From: Marmoricola sp.
GTDB lineage: Bacteria; Actinomycetota; Actinomycetes; Propionibacteriales; Nocardioidaceae
NCBI GenBank assembly: GCA_025964795.1
Contig: JAOPYC010000146.1
Coordinates: 1 to 41,279, forward strand
Direction: 5' to 3'
Length of the DNA: 41,279 nt
Each line of letters opens with the position of its first letter. The stretch's first letter is position 1. This document shows positions 16,389-25,924 of the stretch, piece after piece. The position numbers were made by a program, and so were the translations under genes. The notes under the pieces were generated by a model that searched no databases, had not been told where the DNA came from, and saw nothing but the letters and a program-made list of their open reading frames with translations.

Positions 16389-16909
16389 CGCAGCAGCGTC
16401 CCTTCCTCGTTGACCCGCGCGGCCGCGGCTTCCAGCCACCGCAGGTCGGCGTCCAGGTGGAAGATCGTGTGGTCCAAGGCGATCCGGGCGTCGACGTCGA
16501 CGGCCGCCCGCTGCTCGGCGACGAGGCCGCGCATCCGGTCGAGGTGCAGCGCCCGCTGCGCCCCCAGGAACGGGCGGGCGTCGCGGTGCAGCCGCAGGGC
16601 GGTGACCGTCTTGCGCACCAGCTCCTCCGCGGCGTAGGGCCCGGGCGGCTCCGGGGTGGCCAGCCACTCGAGCAGGGACTCCTCCCCCGCCGGAGAGATG
16701 TCGTAGACGGTGCGCTCGGGGCCCCCGTCGTTCTCCGTCGTCGCCACCTCCACCAGGCCGTCACGCTGCAGCCGGGCGAGCGTCGCGTAGACCTGCCCGT
16801 AGGCCAGCGGCTTGGCGCCCGGGAGGCGAGCGTCGTGCTCGCGCTTGAGGTCGTAGCCGTGCGCCGGGCCGGCGGCGAGGATGCCGAGGAGGACGTGGCC
16901 GGAGGACAT
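16385..16909 (-). CDS. PadR-family transcriptional regulator
   Basis: A 174-residue PadR repressor. The winged helix is seen as LLGILAAGPAHGYDLKRE, then LAYGQVYATLARLQRDGLVE and the wing ERTVYDISPAGEESLLEWL. The C-terminal Vir-type dimerisation helices span about residues 90-165. I use the ATG at 16909 (MSSGHVLLG, the family-like start); an ATG at 16927 would add six residues but would lie inside the ACTAT..CAC inverted repeat. It is the first gene of the padR-ATPase-permease operon and divergent from marR. It probably represses the operon through the inverted repeat immediately upstream, released by the exported compound. Confidence 0.9.
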   Translation of the reverse strand: MSSGHVLLGILAAGPAHGYDLKREHDARLPGAKPLAYGQVYATLARLQRDGLVEVATTENDGGPERTVYDISPAGEESLLEWLATPEPPGPYAAEELVRKTVTALRLHRDARPFLGAQRALHLDRMRGLVAEQRAAVDVDARIALDHTIFHLDADLRWLEAAAARVNEEGTLLR

Positions 16910-16916
16910 GTCGGCG

Positions 16917-16950
16917 ACTATACACATGATGAATACTTCGAGTGAATAGT
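16917..16950. promoter_or_regulatory. Inverted repeat upstream of padR, probable PadR operator
   Basis: ACTATACAC (16917-16925) faces GTGAATAGT (16942-16950): nine-base arms with one mismatch and a 16-base spacer, starting eight bases before the padR ATG. The position fits autorepression of the padR-ABC operon. Confidence 0.5.
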
Positions 16951-16964
16951 TTGGCCGCTCGAGG

Positions 16965-16993
16965 TTGAACTACATAGGCTGCCTATGTAAAGT
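16965..16993 (+). promoter_or_regulatory. marR promoter with MarR operator between -35 and -10
   Basis: TTGAAC (16965-16970) and TAAAGT (16988-16993) are spaced by 17 bases, a good promoter. A perfect palindrome ACATAGGC-T-GCCTATGT fills 16972-16988, almost exactly the spacer. TAAAGT is seven bases before the GTG at 17001, which fits a leaderless message. A bound MarR dimer would block polymerase directly. Confidence 0.75.
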
Positions 16994-17000
16994 GGTGGAC

Positions 17001-17423
17001 GTGAGCAACCAAGCCGTCCGTCAGCTGAGCAACGACCTCGTCGTGCTCAGCGCCCGCCTGGTCCGGGAGGTACGCCGCAACACCGCCGACCTCCCGGCCG
17101 CGAGCACCCGGCTGATGAGCCTGGTGGACGAGCTCGGCCCCAGCACGGTCGGCGCCCTCGCCCAGGCCGACCGGTGCAGCCAGCCGTCGATGACCGGTCT
17201 GGTCAACGGGCTGGTCACCAAGGGCTGGCTGCAGCGCGAGCCGCACCCCGACGACGCCCGCTCCATGCTCATCTCGATGACCACCGAGGGTCGTCGCACG
17301 CTCGACACCGTCCGTGGCCGCAACGCCGCCCTGGTGGCCGAGCGGATCGCCACGTCCGGCCGCTCCCCCGAGGAGCTGGCCACCGCGGTGGCCGTCCTGA
17401 ACGACCTGCTCCGCCGCGACTGA
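17001..17423 (+). CDS. MarR-family transcriptional regulator
   Basis: A 140-residue MarR repressor. The winged helix-turn-helix is visible: GPSTVGALAQADRCSQPSMTGLVNGLVTKGWL, then the wing DDARSMLISMTTEGRRTLD. Start set to GTG 17001 because the -10 box TAAAGT is seven bases upstream and no ribosome-binding site exists; the GTGs at 16992 and 16995 overlap or abut that box. It precedes an MFS exporter gene by 27 bases and is divergent from padR. It probably represses its own operon through the 17-base palindrome in its promoter, with the exported compound as inducer (inference from the common MarR/MFS arrangement). Confidence 0.92.
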   Translation: MSNQAVRQLSNDLVVLSARLVREVRRNTADLPAASTRLMSLVDELGPSTVGALAQADRCSQPSMTGLVNGLVTKGWLQREPHPDDARSMLISMTTEGRRTLDTVRGRNAALVAERIATSGRSPEELATAVAVLNDLLRRD

Positions 17424-17450
17424 GAACTCCGACCAACGAAAGTAGGAACA

Positions 17451-18674
17451 ATGCTGAAGCAGCCACGTGCCGTGTGGGCCGTCGCCTTCGCCTGCGTGAT
17501 CGCGTTCATGGGGATCGGCCTCGTCGACCCCATCCTGAAGTCCATCGCCTCCCAGCTCGACGCCACGCCGAGCCAGGTCTCGCTGATGTTCACCTCCTAC
17601 ATGGCGATCATGGGCGTCGCGATGCTCGTCACGGGAGTCATCTCCAGCCGGATCGGGGCCAAGCGCACGCTGCTCTCCGGGCTGGTGCTGATCATCGTCT
17701 TCGCGGCGCTCGCCGGGTCGTCGAACTCCGTCGGGGCCATCGTCGGCTTCCGCGCCGGCTGGGGCCTGGGCAACGCGCTGTTCGTGGCCACCGCGCTGGC
17801 CACCATCGTGACGGCCTCCAAGGGGTCCACCGGGCAGGCGATCATCCTGTTCGAGGCCGCCCTGGGCATCGGCATCGCGTCGGGCCCGCTCATCGGCGGC
17901 GTGCTGGGCGAGCACTCGTGGCGGGCACCGTTCTACGGCGTCTCCGTGCTGATGGTGATCGCGCTGGTCGCCACCTCGTTCTTCCTGCCGAGCACCCCGC
18001 CCACCGGGCGGAAGACCTCGCTGGCCGACCCCTTCCGGGCCCTCGGCCACAAGCCGCTGCTGATCCTGGCGCTGACCGCGATCTTCTACAACATCGGCTT
18101 CTTCACCATCCTGGCCGCGGGGCCGTTCGCGCTGCCGAAGTCGGGGATCATCCAGATCGGCTGGATCTACTTCGGCTGGGGCGTGCTCGTGGCGCTCGTC
18201 TCCGTGGTCGTCGCCCCGATCGTGCAGCGCGCGATCGGCACCGTCCCGGCGATCATCGTCACGTTGGCGCTGTTCACCGCCGACATGCTGATGATGGCCA
18301 TCTGGGCGGACCACCCGACCGTGGTGATCGTCGGGATCATCGCGTCGGGCGCGTTCATCGGCAACAACAACACGCTGATCACCGAGGCCGTGATGGGAGC
18401 CGCCCCGGTGGAGCGACCGGTCGCGTCCGCGGCGTACTCCTTCGTGCGCTTCTGCGGTGGCGCCGTCGGCCCCTACGTCGCGCTCAAGCTGTTCGGCGAG
18501 GCCCCCGACGTCCACGTGCACGCGCCGTTCTGGTTCGGCGCGGTCAGCGTCGCGGTGGGTGTGGTGATCCTGGGCCTCGGGGCACGCACCGTGGCCCGGA
18601 CCACGCACGGCGAGGTCGTGGAGGTCGGTAGCCGGGACGAGGCCGAGGCGGTCCTGGTCGGCGACCTCGACTGA
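17451..18674 (+). CDS. MFS drug/metabolite exporter
   Basis: A 407-residue major facilitator with 12 predicted spans. The loop 2-3 motif A is degenerate but present (GVISSRIGAKRTLLSG, about 62-77), and a motif-C-like glycine-rich stretch reads GIGIASGPLIGGVLGE. The ATG at 17451 has AGGA five bases upstream. It is co-transcribed with marR, which suggests an inducible efflux pump for a toxic or signalling compound. It is followed 12 bases later by a strong hairpin shared with the convergent gene. The substrate is unknown. Confidence 0.92.
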   Translation: MLKQPRAVWAVAFACVIAFMGIGLVDPILKSIASQLDATPSQVSLMFTSYMAIMGVAMLVTGVISSRIGAKRTLLSGLVLIIVFAALAGSSNSVGAIVGFRAGWGLGNALFVATALATIVTASKGSTGQAIILFEAALGIGIASGPLIGGVLGEHSWRAPFYGVSVLMVIALVATSFFLPSTPPTGRKTSLADPFRALGHKPLLILALTAIFYNIGFFTILAAGPFALPKSGIIQIGWIYFGWGVLVALVSVVVAPIVQRAIGTVPAIIVTLALFTADMLMMAIWADHPTVVIVGIIASGAFIGNNNTLITEAVMGAAPVERPVASAAYSFVRFCGGAVGPYVALKLFGEAPDVHVHAPFWFGAVSVAVGVVILGLGARTVARTTHGEVVEVGSRDEAEAVLVGDLD

Positions 18675-18685
18675 TCGACGTACTG

Positions 18686-18716
18686 ACGGACCGGGGTCCC
18701 CTGGGCTCCGGTCCGT
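18686..18716. terminator. Bidirectional hairpin terminator between MFS gene and 18717-19142
   Basis: ACGGACCGG (18686-18694) and CCGGTCCGT (18708-18716) form a perfect nine-base stem in the 42-base gap between two convergent stop codons. There is no clear U tract, so its efficiency is uncertain. Confidence 0.6.
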
Positions 18717-19142
18717 TCAGGCGCGGCGGGCGCGCCGGCGCTCGTAGACCGAGCGCAGGAAGCTGCGGTCGTCCTTGAGGTCCAGCAGCACCAGCAGCAC
18801 GGGCAGCACCGCGGCGAAGCCACCGTCGACCCAGATGATCAGGCCACTGAGAGCGAGGGTGGCCAGCAGGGTGGCGCCGCGCAGCACGCGGTCGCGACGT
18901 ACGTCGTCGGGGTCTAGTCGTCCGTGGAGGACCGCCTCGACGGCCAGCACCAGTGGGAGCGAGAGCCCGATCGCGGTGCCCCAGCCGCCCCCCACCACGG
19001 CGAAGAAGACACCGAGCAGGGCGATGACTCCCCAGTCCCACGTGCGGGGATTGAATGTCCGCACCGGAGTGGCGGGCGCGGTGCGCGCTCGCCACTCCTC
19101 GTAGGTCTCCCCCGGTGTGCTCACCGCCCCATTCTCGCCCAT
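18717..19142 (-). CDS. Small membrane protein of unknown function
   Basis: A 141-residue protein with a soluble N-terminus (residues 1-35, containing YEEWRARTAP) and four hydrophobic stretches: GVIALLGVFFAVVGGGWGT, IGLSLPLVLAVEAVL, GATLLATLALSGLIIWV and FAAVLPVLLVLLDLK. It ends in a basic tail, SVYERRRARRA. The start at ATG 19142 has no clear ribosome-binding site; GTG at 19124 is an alternative that would shorten it by six residues. I do not recognise a family. It stands alone on the minus strand, convergent with the MFS gene. Confidence 0.75.
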   Translation of the reverse strand: MGENGAVSTPGETYEEWRARTAPATPVRTFNPRTWDWGVIALLGVFFAVVGGGWGTAIGLSLPLVLAVEAVLHGRLDPDDVRRDRVLRGATLLATLALSGLIIWVDGGFAAVLPVLLVLLDLKDDRSFLRSVYERRRARRA

Positions 19143-19185
19143 CGCGCTGGAATCCGCGGCGAGTTCGCGCGGTCAGCTCGGGCGA

Positions 19186-19830
19186 TCACTTCACCCGTAC
19201 GACGATCGTCGCGATGCCGACCAGCAGGCCCGGCTTCACGGCCTTGGTGCCGAAAGTCTTGTTCAGCAGCGGCGCGGCCACCGGCGAGATCTCGACCTTG
19301 GTCCCCTGCAGCGTGGCGAAGTTCCCGCTGGTCGACAGCGGCTTCAGCGTGCGGCCGTCGAGCTTGAACAGGTAGGCGCTCGTGGCGGCCGTCTTCCCGT
19401 TCACCTTCACGTCGCCGTACACCTTGGAGACGCCGGGGTCGACGTTCAGGTTCGTGATCGAGACCTTCGTGCCGCCGGCGCTGAGCGAGAAGCCGGAGCC
19501 GACGTGCTGGATCTGGCCGATGACGTACGGCGACACCTCGCCGGGCTTGAACACGGTGACGTTGCCGCCGGTGATCGGGAAGACCAGCGAACCCTTCGCC
19601 AGGCGGCCCTTGCCCACGGTGCCGGGGGTGAGCTTGAGCTTCGTCAGCGCGGCGGCGAAGCCCTGGTCGAGCTTGATCGAGGTCGACTTGCCGACCAGCG
19701 TGGGGATCGAGGCGACCGGCTTCGGCGCGTCGGCACCCCCCGGGAAGCTGCAGGCGGACAGCGGCAGCACCAGCATGGCGGCTGCGGCCGTGGTGGCCAG
19801 GGTCTTGCGGGCGGGAAGACGGACGCGCAT
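19186..19830 (-). CDS. Secreted lipoprotein of unknown function
   Basis: A 214-residue lipoprotein. The signal peptide has a basic start (RVRLPARK), a hydrophobic core and the lipobox LPLSAC, with lipidated Cys27. The mature part is beta-rich with glycine-rich turns: LVFPITGGNVTVF, IGQIQHVGSGFSLSAGGTKVSI, then a C-terminal LLNKTFGTKAVKPGLLVGIA. This pattern recurs in actinobacterial surface proteins that I cannot name with confidence. ATG at 19830 has GGAGGA eight bases upstream. It lies downstream of hpd on the same strand with an 83-base gap, but there is no obvious link to tyrosine breakdown. Confidence 0.82.
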   Translation of the reverse strand: MRVRLPARKTLATTAAAAMLVLPLSACSFPGGADAPKPVASIPTLVGKSTSIKLDQGFAAALTKLKLTPGTVGKGRLAKGSLVFPITGGNVTVFKPGEVSPYVIGQIQHVGSGFSLSAGGTKVSITNLNVDPGVSKVYGDVKVNGKTAATSAYLFKLDGRTLKPLSTSGNFATLQGTKVEISPVAAPLLNKTFGTKAVKPGLLVGIATIVVRVK

Positions 19831-19913
19831 GTGAGTTCCTCCGGTGCAGTGGGTGCAACCGAGAAGTCCCGGCCGGACACCCTGTGTTCGGAGGCACCCG
19901 ACATGCGGATGGG

Positions 19914-21674
<1,761 letters not shown>

Positions 21675-21681
21675 TCAGCCC

Positions 21682-21687
21682 TACGCT
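21682..21687 (+). promoter_or_regulatory. Leaderless -10 box (TACGCT) before acdS
   Basis: TACGCT lies seven bases before the ATG at 21695 in a 25-base gap with no ribosome-binding site, so acdS may have its own leaderless promoter separate from that of the lrp gene. Confidence 0.4.
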
Positions 21688-21694
21688 GGCGTCC

Positions 21695-22713
21695 ATGATC
21701 CTGGACCAGTTCCCGCGCCACCCCCTGACCTTCGGGCCCAGCCCGGTGCACCCCCTCCACCGGCTCACCGCCCACCTCGGCGGCGCGTCGGTGTGGGCCA
21801 AGCGCGAGGACGTGAGCTCGGGGCTCGCCTTCGGCGGCAACAAGACCCGCAAGCTGGAGTACATCGTCCCGGACGTGCTGGCCCAGGGCGCCGACACCCT
21901 GGTCTCGATCGGGGCTTCCAGTCCAACCACACCAGGCAGGTGGCGGCGGTCGCGGCGCACCTCGGTCTGAAGTGCCGGCTGGTCCAGGAGAGGTGGGTGG
22001 ACTGGGACGACCCGGTCAACGACAAGGTGGGCAACATCTTGCTGTCGCGGATCATGGGCGCCGACGTACGGCTGGACGAGAGCGGGTTCGACATCGGCAT
22101 CCGCCAGTCGTGGGAGGAGGCCATCGCCGAGGTCGAGGCCTCGGGCGGCACGCCGTACGCCATCCCGGCCGGCGCCTCCGAGCACCCGCTCGGCGGCCTC
22201 GGCTTCGCGAACCGGGCCTTCGAGGTCGCCGAGCAGGAGGAGCGGCTCGGCGTCTTCTTCGACACCGTCGTGGTGTGCACGGTCACCGGGTCGACGCACG
22301 CCGGGATGATCGCCGGCTTCGCCGCCCTCGAGGACCTGACCGGTCGCCCCCGGCGGGTGCTCGGGATCGATGCGTCGGCCACGCTGGAGAGGACGGTCGA
22401 CCAGGTCACCCGGATCGCCCGCGACACCGCCGCCCTGATCGAGCTGGGACGCGACCTGCGCGACGACGAGATCACCGTCCTGGAGGGCTGGGCGGGCGAC
22501 CTCTACGGCATCCCGGTCGAGTCGACCATCGAGGCCATCCGGCTCAGCGGCCGGCTCTAGGGGATGATCATCGACCCGGTCTACGAGGGTAAGTCGATGG
22601 CCGGCCTCGTCGACCTGGTCACGTCGGGCGAGATCCCCTCGGACTCGACCGTGCTCTACGCCCACCTCGGCGGCCAGCCCGCGCTGAACGCCTACTCCGG
22701 CATCTTCGACTGA
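21695..22713 (+). pseudogene. acdS: ACC deaminase, broken by a frameshift and a nonsense codon
   Basis: Remnant of a PLP enzyme that cleaves 1-aminocyclopropane-1-carboxylate to ammonia and 2-oxobutyrate. The start [20 protein letters not shown] and the PLP-lysine motif [12 protein letters not shown] (Lys50) are intact. At 21909-21912 the G run is one base short (GGGG where ATC GGG GGC TTC CAG is expected), so the frame shifts just after DTLVSIG; the true continuation [17 protein letters not shown] lies in the next frame. A second lesion is a TAG at 22558-22560 where homologues have Glu (RL-E-GM); downstream [11 protein letters not shown] and [12 protein letters not shown] remain in frame to 22713. 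The part beyond the TAG holds the Tyr-Glu pair needed for ACC specificity, so a truncated product should be inactive. A sequencing error could explain the G run but less easily both lesions. Confidence 0.9.
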
Positions 22714-22765
22714 GGTCCCGGGCGGACCGCGTGGCGGCGTACTGACCCCAAGGAGCTGTCGTTTG

Positions 22766-22783
22766 CCCATGTTGCAACATGGG
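22766..22783. terminator. 18-bp perfect palindrome after acdS
   Basis: CCCATGTTG followed directly by CAACATGGG. It is flanked by TTG on the left and GCAA on the right, which almost extends the stem. It lies 52 bases beyond the acdS stop and probably ends that transcript; lack of a loop and of a U run leaves an operator role open. Confidence 0.45.
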
Positions 22784-22797
22784 GCAAGTGGCAGTCT

Positions 22798-22813
22798 TTC
22801 TGGTCAACCAGAA
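22798..22813. terminator. Hairpin TTCTGGT-CA-ACCAGAA after the helicase gene
   Basis: A perfect seven-base stem 17 bases beyond the helicase stop, on the side where its transcript ends. With the 22766-22783 palindrome it makes a convergent pair of terminator-like elements in a 117-base gap. Confidence 0.45.
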
Positions 22814-22830
22814 GAACTGCGCCGCCAGAA

Positions 22831-24627
22831 CTAGCCGCGCCGCCCGCTGGCCCAGTCGCGGAGCAGGTCGATGCGCTTGGTGAGCTGGTCGGCGCTGGCG
22901 GCGGCGGCCGCGGGGCCGCCGCACTCCTTGCGCAGGGCGGCGTGGGTGACGCCGTGGGGCTGGCCGGTGCGGTGGTACCACGCGGCGACGAGACCGTTGA
23001 GCTCGCGACGCATCACGGCGAGCTGCTCGTGGGTGGCCACCTCGCGAGGCGGTGCCTCCGCAGCCGCGACCGGTGTACGACGGGCTCGCTCGCTCTGCCG
23101 GTGCCGGAGCAGGTCGCGCACCTGGTCGGCCTCGAGCAGGCCCGGGATGCCGAGGAAGTCCATCTCCTCCTCGGACCCGACGTGCACCTCGCCGGCGTGG
23201 CCGAACTCGGCCCCGTCGTAGAGCACGCGGTCGAAGGTGGCCTGGGAGCCGAGCGCCTCGAACGGCATCAGCGCCTCCTCACCGGAGGCGTTCTCGGCCT
23301 GCTGCGCCTCCTGCATCAGGGCGTCCTCGGCCGCGAAGATGTCGCCCTCGTCGGAGACCTTGCGCTGCAGCACGTGGTCACGCTCGACCTCCATCGCCGA
23401 GGCGTGCGCGAGCAGCACCGGCACGGACGGCACGAAGATCGACGCGGTCTCCCCGCGCTTGCGGGCGCGCACGAACCGGCCGATGGCCTGGGCGAAGAAC
23501 AGCGGCGTGGACGTCGTGGTCGCGTAGACCCCCACCGCCAGCCGGGGCACGTCGACGCCCTCGGAGACCATCCGCACCGCGACCATCCAGCGGGACCCGT
23601 CCTCGGTGAACTTCGCGATCTTCTTCGACGACGTCTTCTCGTCCGAGAGCACGACCGTGGGCTTCTCCCCCGTCACCGAGGCCAGCACCTGCGCGTAGGC
23701 GCGCGCCGAGTCCTGGTCCGTCGCGATCACCAGACCTCCCGCGTCGGGCACGTGACGGCGTACCTCCGACAGGCGCCGGTCGGCCGCCTCGAGCACCGAC
23801 GGGATCCAGGCCCCCTTGGGGTCCAGCGCGGTGCGCAGGGCCTGGGCGGTGAGGTCCTTGGTGAGCGGCTCGCCCAGCCGCGCGGCGATCTCGTCGCCCG
23901 CGCGGGTGCGCCACTGCAGGGTGCCGCTGTAGGCCATGAACAGCACCGGGCGCACGACGTGGTCCGCCAGCGCCTGCGCGTAGCCGTAGGTGTAGTCCGA
24001 CACCGACCGCGGCACCCCGTCGGCGTCCGGCGCGTAGGTGACGAACGGGATCGGGTTGATGTCGGAGCGGAACGGGGTGCCGGTCAGCGCCAGTCGACGA
24101 CGGGCCGGCTCGAAGGCCTCGCGCACGGCCTCGCCCCAGGCGCGCGCGTCCCCGGCGTGGTGCACCTCGTCGAGGATCACCAGCGTGTTGAACCGCTCGG
24201 TGCGGATCCGGTGCGCCAGCGGGTTGGCCGCCACGCCGGCGTAGGTCAGCGCGATGCCGACGAAGTCGCTGCTGGTGCGGCCCTTGTGCCCGGAGTACGC
24301 CGGGTCCAGCGGGATGCCGACCTTGGCGGCGGCCTCCGCCCATTGGGTCTTCAGGTGCTCGGTGGGCGCGACCACCGTGATCCGCTCGACGACCCGCCGC
24401 GCGAGCAGCTCGGCGGCCACCGTCAGGGCGAAGGTCGTCTTGCCGGCGCCGGGGGTCGCGACCGCGAGGAAGTCGCGCGGCGCGCTCTCGAAGTACGCCG
24501 TGAGCGCGGCCGTCTGCCACGCGCGCAAGCTCGTCGCCGTACCCCAGGCAGCACGTGCCGGATAGGCGGGCGGGAGATCGAGCGGGACAGGAGGGACAGC
24601 GTCAGGCGGAGTGTGTCCGTCGGTCAC
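22831..24627 (-). CDS. Superfamily 2 DEAD/DEAH-box helicase
   Basis: A 598-residue SF2 helicase. Motif I is ATPGAGKT (57-64), Ia VVAPTEHLKTQW, motif II DEVH (153-156), motif III LTGTPFRSD, the second RecA domain includes MVAVRMVSEGVDVPRLAVGVYATTT (motif V), and motif VI is QAIGRFVRARKRG. Beyond about residue 410 there is an acidic region and a helical C-terminal tail (LRHRQSERARRT and a basic end). It resembles RadD/type III restriction-like ATPases, but the substrate is unknown. The GTG start at 24627 is six bases after the metalloprotease stop, making it the third gene of the DUF3039 operon. DUF3039 and such helicases are often neighbours in actinobacteria. Confidence 0.92.
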   Translation of the reverse strand: MTDGHTPPDAVPPVPLDLPPAYPARAAWGTATSLRAWQTAALTAYFESAPRDFLAVATPGAGKTTFALTVAAELLARRVVERITVVAPTEHLKTQWAEAAAKVGIPLDPAYSGHKGRTSSDFVGIALTYAGVAANPLAHRIRTERFNTLVILDEVHHAGDARAWGEAVREAFEPARRRLALTGTPFRSDINPIPFVTYAPDADGVPRSVSDYTYGYAQALADHVVRPVLFMAYSGTLQWRTRAGDEIAARLGEPLTKDLTAQALRTALDPKGAWIPSVLEAADRRLSEVRRHVPDAGGLVIATDQDSARAYAQVLASVTGEKPTVVLSDEKTSSKKIAKFTEDGSRWMVAVRMVSEGVDVPRLAVGVYATTTSTPLFFAQAIGRFVRARKRGETASIFVPSVPVLLAHASAMEVERDHVLQRKVSDEGDIFAAEDALMQEAQQAENASGEEALMPFEALGSQATFDRVLYDGAEFGHAGEVHVGSEEEMDFLGIPGLLEADQVRDLLRHRQSERARRTPVAAAEAPPREVATHEQLAVMRRELNGLVAAWYHRTGQPHGVTHAALRKECGGPAAAAASADQLTKRIDLLRDWASGRRG

Positions 24628-24633
24628 AGGGCG

Positions 24634-25611
24634 TCAGAACCGCCACTTCTCGAAGGCGGCGTCCATGCGGCGCACCTGACCGGCCGTGAACATGTTCATG
24701 CACGAGTCCAGGGAGTAGTCCATGAAGTTGTGCACCGGGTCGAGCCCGGGCGAGGAGCAGGTGTCGCTGGTCGTCACGCAGCCCTCGGCCGGCTCGGCCT
24801 CGGCGGGGGTGTCGGGCACAAAGTCACCCGGGTCGTCGCAACCACCCTGGAAGGTGTGGAACAGGCCGAGCCAGTGGCCGGTCTCGTGGACCAGCGTGTC
24901 GCCGAGGTTGTAGCCCCGGAAGCGACCGCCCGGGAGGGCGTCCACGTTGATCGAGACGCCGTCCAGCTTGGGGGCGCCGGCGTACTGCCACGGGAACCGC
25001 GACCAGCCGAGGATGCCGTTCTGCCTCGTGCCGCCACCGTTGAGGTAGAGGTTGAGCGCCCGGGCGTTGCCGCGGTGCAGCCTGCGCTTCATCTGCTGGT
25101 CGCGGGGACCGTTGAGGAAGGCGTGGTACCAGCGGTCGTTGCGGGAGTAGCTGACCCCGGCCAGGTAGAACCGGTAGCGGGCGTTGGTGGACAGCGAGCT
25201 CTGCCGCCCGGCCATGGAGTTGTTCAAGATGTTGAGGCTGTACTGGATCCGGGGCTTGCGGATGCGCGGTCGCTCCCCCTTGTGCTTGCCCTTGATCACG
25301 TGGGCGTAGACCGGGATCCGCACGGAGTCCGGCAGTCGCGGCTCCACCTCGCGCTTGACGTAGCCGGGACGCGTCTCGGCGACCGGCAGCGCGTCGAGGT
25401 CGCGCTGCGTCACGTCGTGCGTGTCGCGGTGCCACGTCCTGCCGCCCGCGACGCGGGTGGCGGTCGGGTCGGTGACCGACGAGAGGCAGGGTGCGGTCGA
25501 CGCCGCCGGTGCGGAGACCACGGCCGCGGAGGCGGAGGAGCCGATCGCCATCGGCGCGCAGGCGACCGCGAGGGCAGCCAGGGACACGGCCGTTCTGTGG
25601 AGGGCGCTCAC
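24634..25611 (-). CDS. Secreted M43 (pappalysin-type) zinc metalloprotease
   Basis: A 325-residue exported metzincin. The signal peptide spans about residues 1-30 (core TAVSLAALAVACAPMAIG, Ala-rich cleavage region SSASAA). The catalytic motif HETGHWLGLFH (242-252) gives the three zinc histidines and the catalytic Glu243; the Met-turn is NFMDYS with Met297. Cysteines at about 258, 278, 285 and further on may form disulphides, as in pappalysin-like cytophagalysins. The GTG start overlaps the DUF3039 stop by four bases (GTGA), and the stop is six bases before the helicase start. An exported protease inside this cytoplasmic gene set is unexpected. The substrate is unknown. Confidence 0.92.
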   Translation of the reverse strand: MSALHRTAVSLAALAVACAPMAIGSSASAAVVSAPAASTAPCLSSVTDPTATRVAGGRTWHRDTHDVTQRDLDALPVAETRPGYVKREVEPRLPDSVRIPVYAHVIKGKHKGERPRIRKPRIQYSLNILNNSMAGRQSSLSTNARYRFYLAGVSYSRNDRWYHAFLNGPRDQQMKRRLHRGNARALNLYLNGGGTRQNGILGWSRFPWQYAGAPKLDGVSINVDALPGGRFRGYNLGDTLVHETGHWLGLFHTFQGGCDDPGDFVPDTPAEAEPAEGCVTTSDTCSSPGLDPVHNFMDYSLDSCMNMFTAGQVRRMDAAFEKWRF

Positions 25612-25877
25612 GCGTTCTTGTCCCCTCCGCGCATGCTCTCCCAGATCTCCTTGCACTCAGGACAGACCGGGAACTTCTGCGGGTCGCGACTGGGGACCCA
25701 GACCTTCCCGCACAGCGCGACCACGGGGGTCCCGTTGACCATCGCGTCCATCAGCTTGTCCTTGGGGACGTAGTGAGAGAGACGTTCGTGGTCGCCGTTG
25801 TCAGTGGTCTGCGGGCGTTCGTCGAGACGAGTGTCCTCGAGGACATCGGTCCCGACTCCCGGTGTCTGTGTGCTCAC
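25608..25877 (-). CDS. DUF3039 protein (small zinc-ribbon-like)
   Basis: An 89-residue DUF3039 protein of unknown function, common in actinobacteria. The core reads HERLSHYVPKDKLMDAMVNG, then VVALCGKVWVPSRDP and FPVCPECKEIWESM. Cys56, Cys72 and Cys75, with His29 or His34, could bind zinc. The GTG start at 25877 has a TAGGAT -10 box six bases upstream and no ribosome-binding site, so the operon is probably leaderless. It heads the DUF3039-protease-helicase operon. Confidence 0.9.
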   Translation of the reverse strand: MSTQTPGVGTDVLEDTRLDERPQTTDNGDHERLSHYVPKDKLMDAMVNGTPVVALCGKVWVPSRDPQKFPVCPECKEIWESMRGGDKNA

Positions 25878-25883
25878 CGAGGC

Positions 25884-25889
25884 ATCCTA
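25884..25889 (-). promoter_or_regulatory. Leaderless -10 box (TAGGAT) for the DUF3039 operon
   Basis: On the minus strand TAGGAT lies six bases before the GTG at 25877, with TTAGGATGCCTCG leading straight into the start codon. Confidence 0.5.
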
Positions 25890-25924
25890 ACGCGGGGTCC
25901 GGGAGATGCCGGAGGGACATGACA

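Noticed and set aside
22942..25773. A 943-codon open frame on the plus strand
   Set aside because: It is antisense to the helicase and metalloprotease, whose motifs are complete; the plus-strand product is Arg/His/Gly-rich low-complexity sequence typical of a GC-rich shadow frame.
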